A stretch of DNA of 64,000 nucleotides from Beaufortia kweichowensis. Lineage: Eukaryota > Chordata > Actinopteri > Cypriniformes > Gastromyzontidae. The notes beneath the pieces were generated by a model, which saw only the letters and a list, made by a program, of their open reading frames with translations, searched no databases and had not been told where the DNA came from. Every line of letters starts with the position of its first letter. Within the stretch, counting starts at the first letter, position 1. Below, piece after piece: positions 60,421 to 64,000 of the stretch. Position numbers and translations under genes: made by a program. The DNA lies in the NCBI GenBank assembly GCA_019155185.1, contig CM032806.1:17205972-17269971 (forward strand). The letters run 5' to 3'.

Positions 60421-62400
60421 AGAATTAGGGTTAGGGTTAGGAGTTAGGAGTTAGGGTTAGGAGTTAGGGTTAGGGTTAGGAGTTAGAGGAGGTTAGGGGT
60501 TGGGGTTAGGGGTTAGAAAGTTAGAGGTTAGGTTAGTTAGGAGTTAAGGTTAGGAGTTAGGGTTAGAGTTAGGGGTTAGGAGTTAGGAGTTAGGAGTTAG
60601 AGAGTTAGGTTAGGGTTGGGGTTAGGAGTTAGGGTTAGGGTTAGGGGTTAGGGTTGGGAGGGTTAGAGTTAGGACGGGGTTAGAGGTTAGGGTTAAAGGG
60701 GTTAGGAGTTAGGAGTTGGGGTTAGGGAGTTAGGGTTAGGAGTTGGGGTTAGGGTTAGGGTTGAGGTTAGGGGTTAGGGTTAGGGGGTTAGGGTTAGGAG
60801 TTCAGGGGTTGGGGTTGGGTTAGAGGTTAGGGTTGGGGTTAGGGTTAGGAGTTAGGGTTAGGAGTTGGGGTTAGGGTTTAGGGTTAGGGTTGGAGTTGGG
60901 GTTGAGGGTTGTTAGGGTTGGAGGTTAGAGGTTAGGGGTTAGGGTTGGGGTTGGGGTTAGGAGTTGGGGGGTTAGGGTTGGGAGGTTGGGGTTGGGGTTA
61001 GGGTTAGAGTTACAAGGGGAGTTGGGGTTGGGGTTAGGGTTAGGGTTAAGGGTTAGGAGTTAGGGTTAGGGTTGGGGTTAGGGTTAGGGTTGGTTAGGGT
61101 TAGGGTTAGGGAGTTAGGGGTTGGGAGTTAGGGTTAGGGTTGGGGTTGGAGTTAGAAGGGTTGGGGTTAGGGTTGGGGTTAGGGTTGGGGGTTAGGGGTT
61201 GGGGTTGGGGTTGGGTTGGGGTTAGGGTTGGAGTTGGGGTTGGGGTTAAAGGTTGGGGTTAGGAGTAGGGGTGGGGTTAGGGGTTGGGTTAGGGTTGGGG
61301 TTAGGGGTTGGGGTTAAGGGTTGGGGTTGGGAGTTGGGGTTAGGGTTAGGGTTAGGGTTGGGGTTGGGGTTGGGGGTTAGAGGGTTAGGGGTTGGGGTTG
61401 GGGTTTGGGTTAGGAGTTAGGGTTGGGGTTGGGGTTGGGGTTAGGGTTGGAGTTGGGGGGGTTGGGGTTGGGGTTGGGGTTGGGTTGGGAGGGTTGGGGT
61501 TGGGGTTGGGGTTGGGGTTGGGGTTGGAGGGTTAGAGGTTGGGGTTAGGGTTGGGGTTAGGGTTAGGGTTAGGGTTGGGGTTGGGGTTGGGGTTAGGGTT
61601 TTGGGGTTAGGGTTAGGGGGGTTAGGGGTTGGGGTTAGGGTTGGGGTTGGGAGTTTAGGGTTAGGGAGTTGGGGTTGGGGTTGGGGTTAGGGTTAGGTTT
61701 AGGGTTGGGGTTGGGAGTTGGGGTTGGGAGTTGGGGTTAGGGTGTTGGGTTGGGGAGTTAGGGGTTGGGGTTGGGAGTTGGGAGGTTTTAGGGGTTGGGG
61801 TTGGGGTTGGAGTTAGGGTTGGGGTTGGGGTTGAGGTTGGGGTTAGGGTTAGGGGTTGGGAGTTGGGGTTGGAGTTGGGGTTGGGTTTAGGGTTGGGAGT
61901 TGGGGGGTTAGGGGTTGGGGTTAGGGTTGGGAGTTAAGGTTAGGGTTGGGGTTAGGGGTTGGGTTGGAGGTTGGGGGTTGGGAGTTGGGGTTGGGGTTAG
62001 GGGTTAGGGTTGGGGTTAGAGGTTGGGAGTTGGGGTTGGGAGGTTAGGGTTAGGGTTGGGGTTAGGGGTTGGGGTTGGGGTTAGGAGTTGGGAGTTAGGA
62101 GTTGGAGGGGTTGGGGTTAGGGTTGGGAGTTAGGAGTTAGGAGTTAGGGTTAGGAGGGTTAGGAGTTGGGAGTTGGGGTTGGGGTTAGGGTTGGGGTTAG
62201 GGTTGGGGTTGATTAGGGTTAGGGTTAGGGTTGGGTTTGGTTGGGGTTGGGTTAGGGTTGGGGTTGGGGTTAGGGGTTGGAGTTGGGGTTGGGGTTGGGA
62301 GTTGGGGGTTGGGAGTTGGGGTTAGGGTTGGAGGTTGGGAGTTAGGGTTAGGGTTAGGGGTTAGGGGTTAGGAGTTGGGGTTGGGTTGGGGGTTAGAGGT
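60420..62400 (+). repeat. Telomere-variant array, TTGGGG/TTAGGG-rich segment
   Basis: Hexamers TTGGGG and TTAGGG dominate (for example around 61380-61540 and 61670-61900), with GGAGTTGGGG mixtures. The G content is higher than in the flanking segments, giving dense G-quadruplex potential. ORFs of the GVGVGV type here are artefacts. Confidence 0.93.
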
Positions 62401-64000
62401 TAGGAGTTGGAGTTAGGAGGTTGTTAGGGTTAGGGTTGGGAGTTAGGGTTAGGAGTTAGGGGTTAGGAGGTTAGGGTTAGGGTTAGGGTTAGGAGTTAGG
62501 GAGTTAGGATTTGGGGTTAGGAGTTAGGGGTTAGGGAGTTGGGAGTTGGGAGGAGGGTTGGGAGTTAGGGTTAGGAGTTGGGGTTGGGAGTTAGGAGTTA
62601 GGAGTTGGGGGTTAGAGGTTAGGGTTAGGAGTTAGGGGTTGGGGTTGGGAGTTGTTAGGAGTTGGGGTTGGGAGTTAGGAGTTGGGGTTGGGGTTAGGAG
62701 TTAGGAGTTAGGGTTAGGGGTTAGGAGTTAGGGTTAGGGTTAGGAGGTTAGGAGTTGTTAGGGTTAGGGTTAGGAGGTTGGGGTTAGGGTTAGAGGAGTT
62801 AGGGAGTTGGGGTTAGGAGTTGGGGTTAGGAGTTGGAGGTTAGGAGTTAGGAGTTAGGAGTTAGGAGTTAGGGGTTGGGGTTAGGGTTAGGAGTTAGGGT
62901 TAGGGAGTTAGGAGTTGGGAGTTAGGGGTTAGGAGTTAGGAGTTAGTTGGGGAGTTAGGAGGTTAGAGGTTAGGTTAGGGTTAGGAGTTGGGGTTAGGAG
63001 TTAGGAGTTAGGAGTTAGGGAGTTAGAGGTTAGGGTTAGGAGTTAGGAGTTAGGAGTTAAAGGTTAGGAGTTAGAGGTTAGGGTTAGTTAGGAGGTTAGG
63101 AAGGTTAGGAGTTAGAGGGTTAGGGGTTAGGAGTTAGGAGTTGGTTGGTTAGGGGTTAGGAGTTTAGGGTTAGAGATTTAGGAGTTAGGGTTAGGAGGGG
63201 TTGGGAGTTAGGGAGTTGGGAGTTAGGAGTTAGGAGTTAGAGGTTAGGAGTTGGGGAGTTTAGGGTTAGTTGGGAGTTAGGAGTTAGGAGTTAGGAGTTA
63301 GGGAGTTAGGGTTAGGGTTAGGAGGTTAGGAGTTAGGGTTAGGAGTTAGGAGTTAGGAGTTAGGGTTAGGAGTTAGGGAGTTAGGAGTTAGAGGTTAGGG
63401 AGTTAGGAGTTAGGAGTTAGGAAGTTGGGAGTTGGGAGTTTAGGAGTTGGGAGTTGGTTAGAGTTAGGGGTTAGGGTTAGGAGTTGGGATTTAGGAGTTA
63501 GGAGTTAGGAGTTAGGAGTTAGGAGTTAGGAGTTAGGGTTAGGAGTTAGGAGTTAGGAGTTAGGGTTAGAGGTTAGGAGTTAGGAGTTAGGAGTTAGGAG
63601 TTAGGGTTAGGGTTGGAGTTGGGGTTAGGAAGTTAGGGAGTTAGGATTTAGGAGTTAGGAGTTAGGAGTTAGGAGTTAGGATTGGGTTAGGAGTTAGGAG
63701 TTAGGAGTTAGGAGTTAGGGAGTTAGGAGTTAGGAGTTAGGAGTTAGGGAGTTAGAGGAGTTAGGAGTTAGAGTTAGGAGTTATGGGTTGGGAGTTAGGG
63801 AGTTGGAGTTAGGATTTGGGAGTTAGAGGAGTTAGGAGTTGGGAGGTTAGGGTTAGGAGTTAGGAGTTAGGAGTTAGAGGAGTTAGGGAGTTGGGAGTTA
63901 GGAGTTAGGAGTTAGGGTTAGGAGTTAGGATTTAGGGAGTTAGGAGTTGGGAGTTAGAAAGTTAGGAGTTGGGAGTTAGGATTTAGGAGTTGGGAGTTAG
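62400..64000 (+). repeat. Telomere-variant array, second TTAGGAG-rich segment
   Basis: Returns to GGAGTTA 7-mers with TTAGGG and TTGGGAG variants and continues off the right edge of the window. Long perfect TTAGGG runs are absent. Confidence 0.93.

Noticed and set aside
61731..61937. ORF of Gly/Val/Leu repeats in the telomere-like array
   Set aside because: Pure translation of TTGGGG/TTAGGG repeats; no start context or codon signature.

Overview
The window is vertebrate nuclear DNA, most likely from a teleost fish and probably cyprinid-like. The evidence is intron-rich genes with GT-AG splicing, high protein identity to vertebrate families, fish-type interspersed repeats (short DNA transposons with ACACTCTAAAAA ends, the 'GCTGACGCTTTTATCCAAAGTGACTTACAA'-type SINE/LINE tail cut into several copies, a Ty3/gypsy LTR), long GA/CT microsatellites and a degenerate TTAGGG-type array at the right edge. 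The species is inferred, not proven.

Left part (0.6-26.2 kb, all on +): fem1c, ccdc112, pggt1b and trim36 in the order and relative orientation known for the human 5q22 block FEM1C-CCDC112-PGGT1B-TRIM36. fem1c (617 aa) and ccdc112 (444 aa) are intact. pggt1b is complete except that exon 4 carries an in-frame stop and a 2-nt insertion. trim36 is complete in exons 1-9, but its last exon joins out of frame by one base and contains compensated small indels. The four genes are unrelated in function (CRL2 substrate receptor, centriolar-satellite coiled-coil protein, geranylgeranyltransferase-I beta subunit, TRIM E3 ligase) and share only conserved linkage.

Middle (26.2-40.7 kb): an intergenic stretch with nested DNA transposons, then spats2 on the minus strand (12 coding exons, 494 aa, intact) and pym1 on the plus strand. 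pym1 looks decayed: no AG acceptor at exon 2, an in-frame stop in exon 3 and a frame change before the conserved C-terminus.

Right part (40.7-64 kb): no recognisable long coding gene. A TATA/CCAAT promoter-like segment at 42.96-43.07 kb precedes a short ORF that starts with a signal-peptide-like segment and ends at a good splice donor. From about 44.9 to 56.3 kb is a mosaic of diverged repeated modules, several ending in near-consensus splice donors, interrupted by a truncated gypsy 5' LTR and gag start. Then come two copies of a ~312-bp unit, a ~1-kb array of a 25-bp minisatellite with 100/200-bp higher-order periodicity, and about 6 kb of telomere-variant repeats (TTAGGG, TTGGGG and a 7-mer TTAGGAG) running off the window with the G-rich strand pointing right. 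This looks like a subtelomere whose chromosome end lies to the right. The repeat mosaic plus the variant telomeric array is the least explained part of the window.
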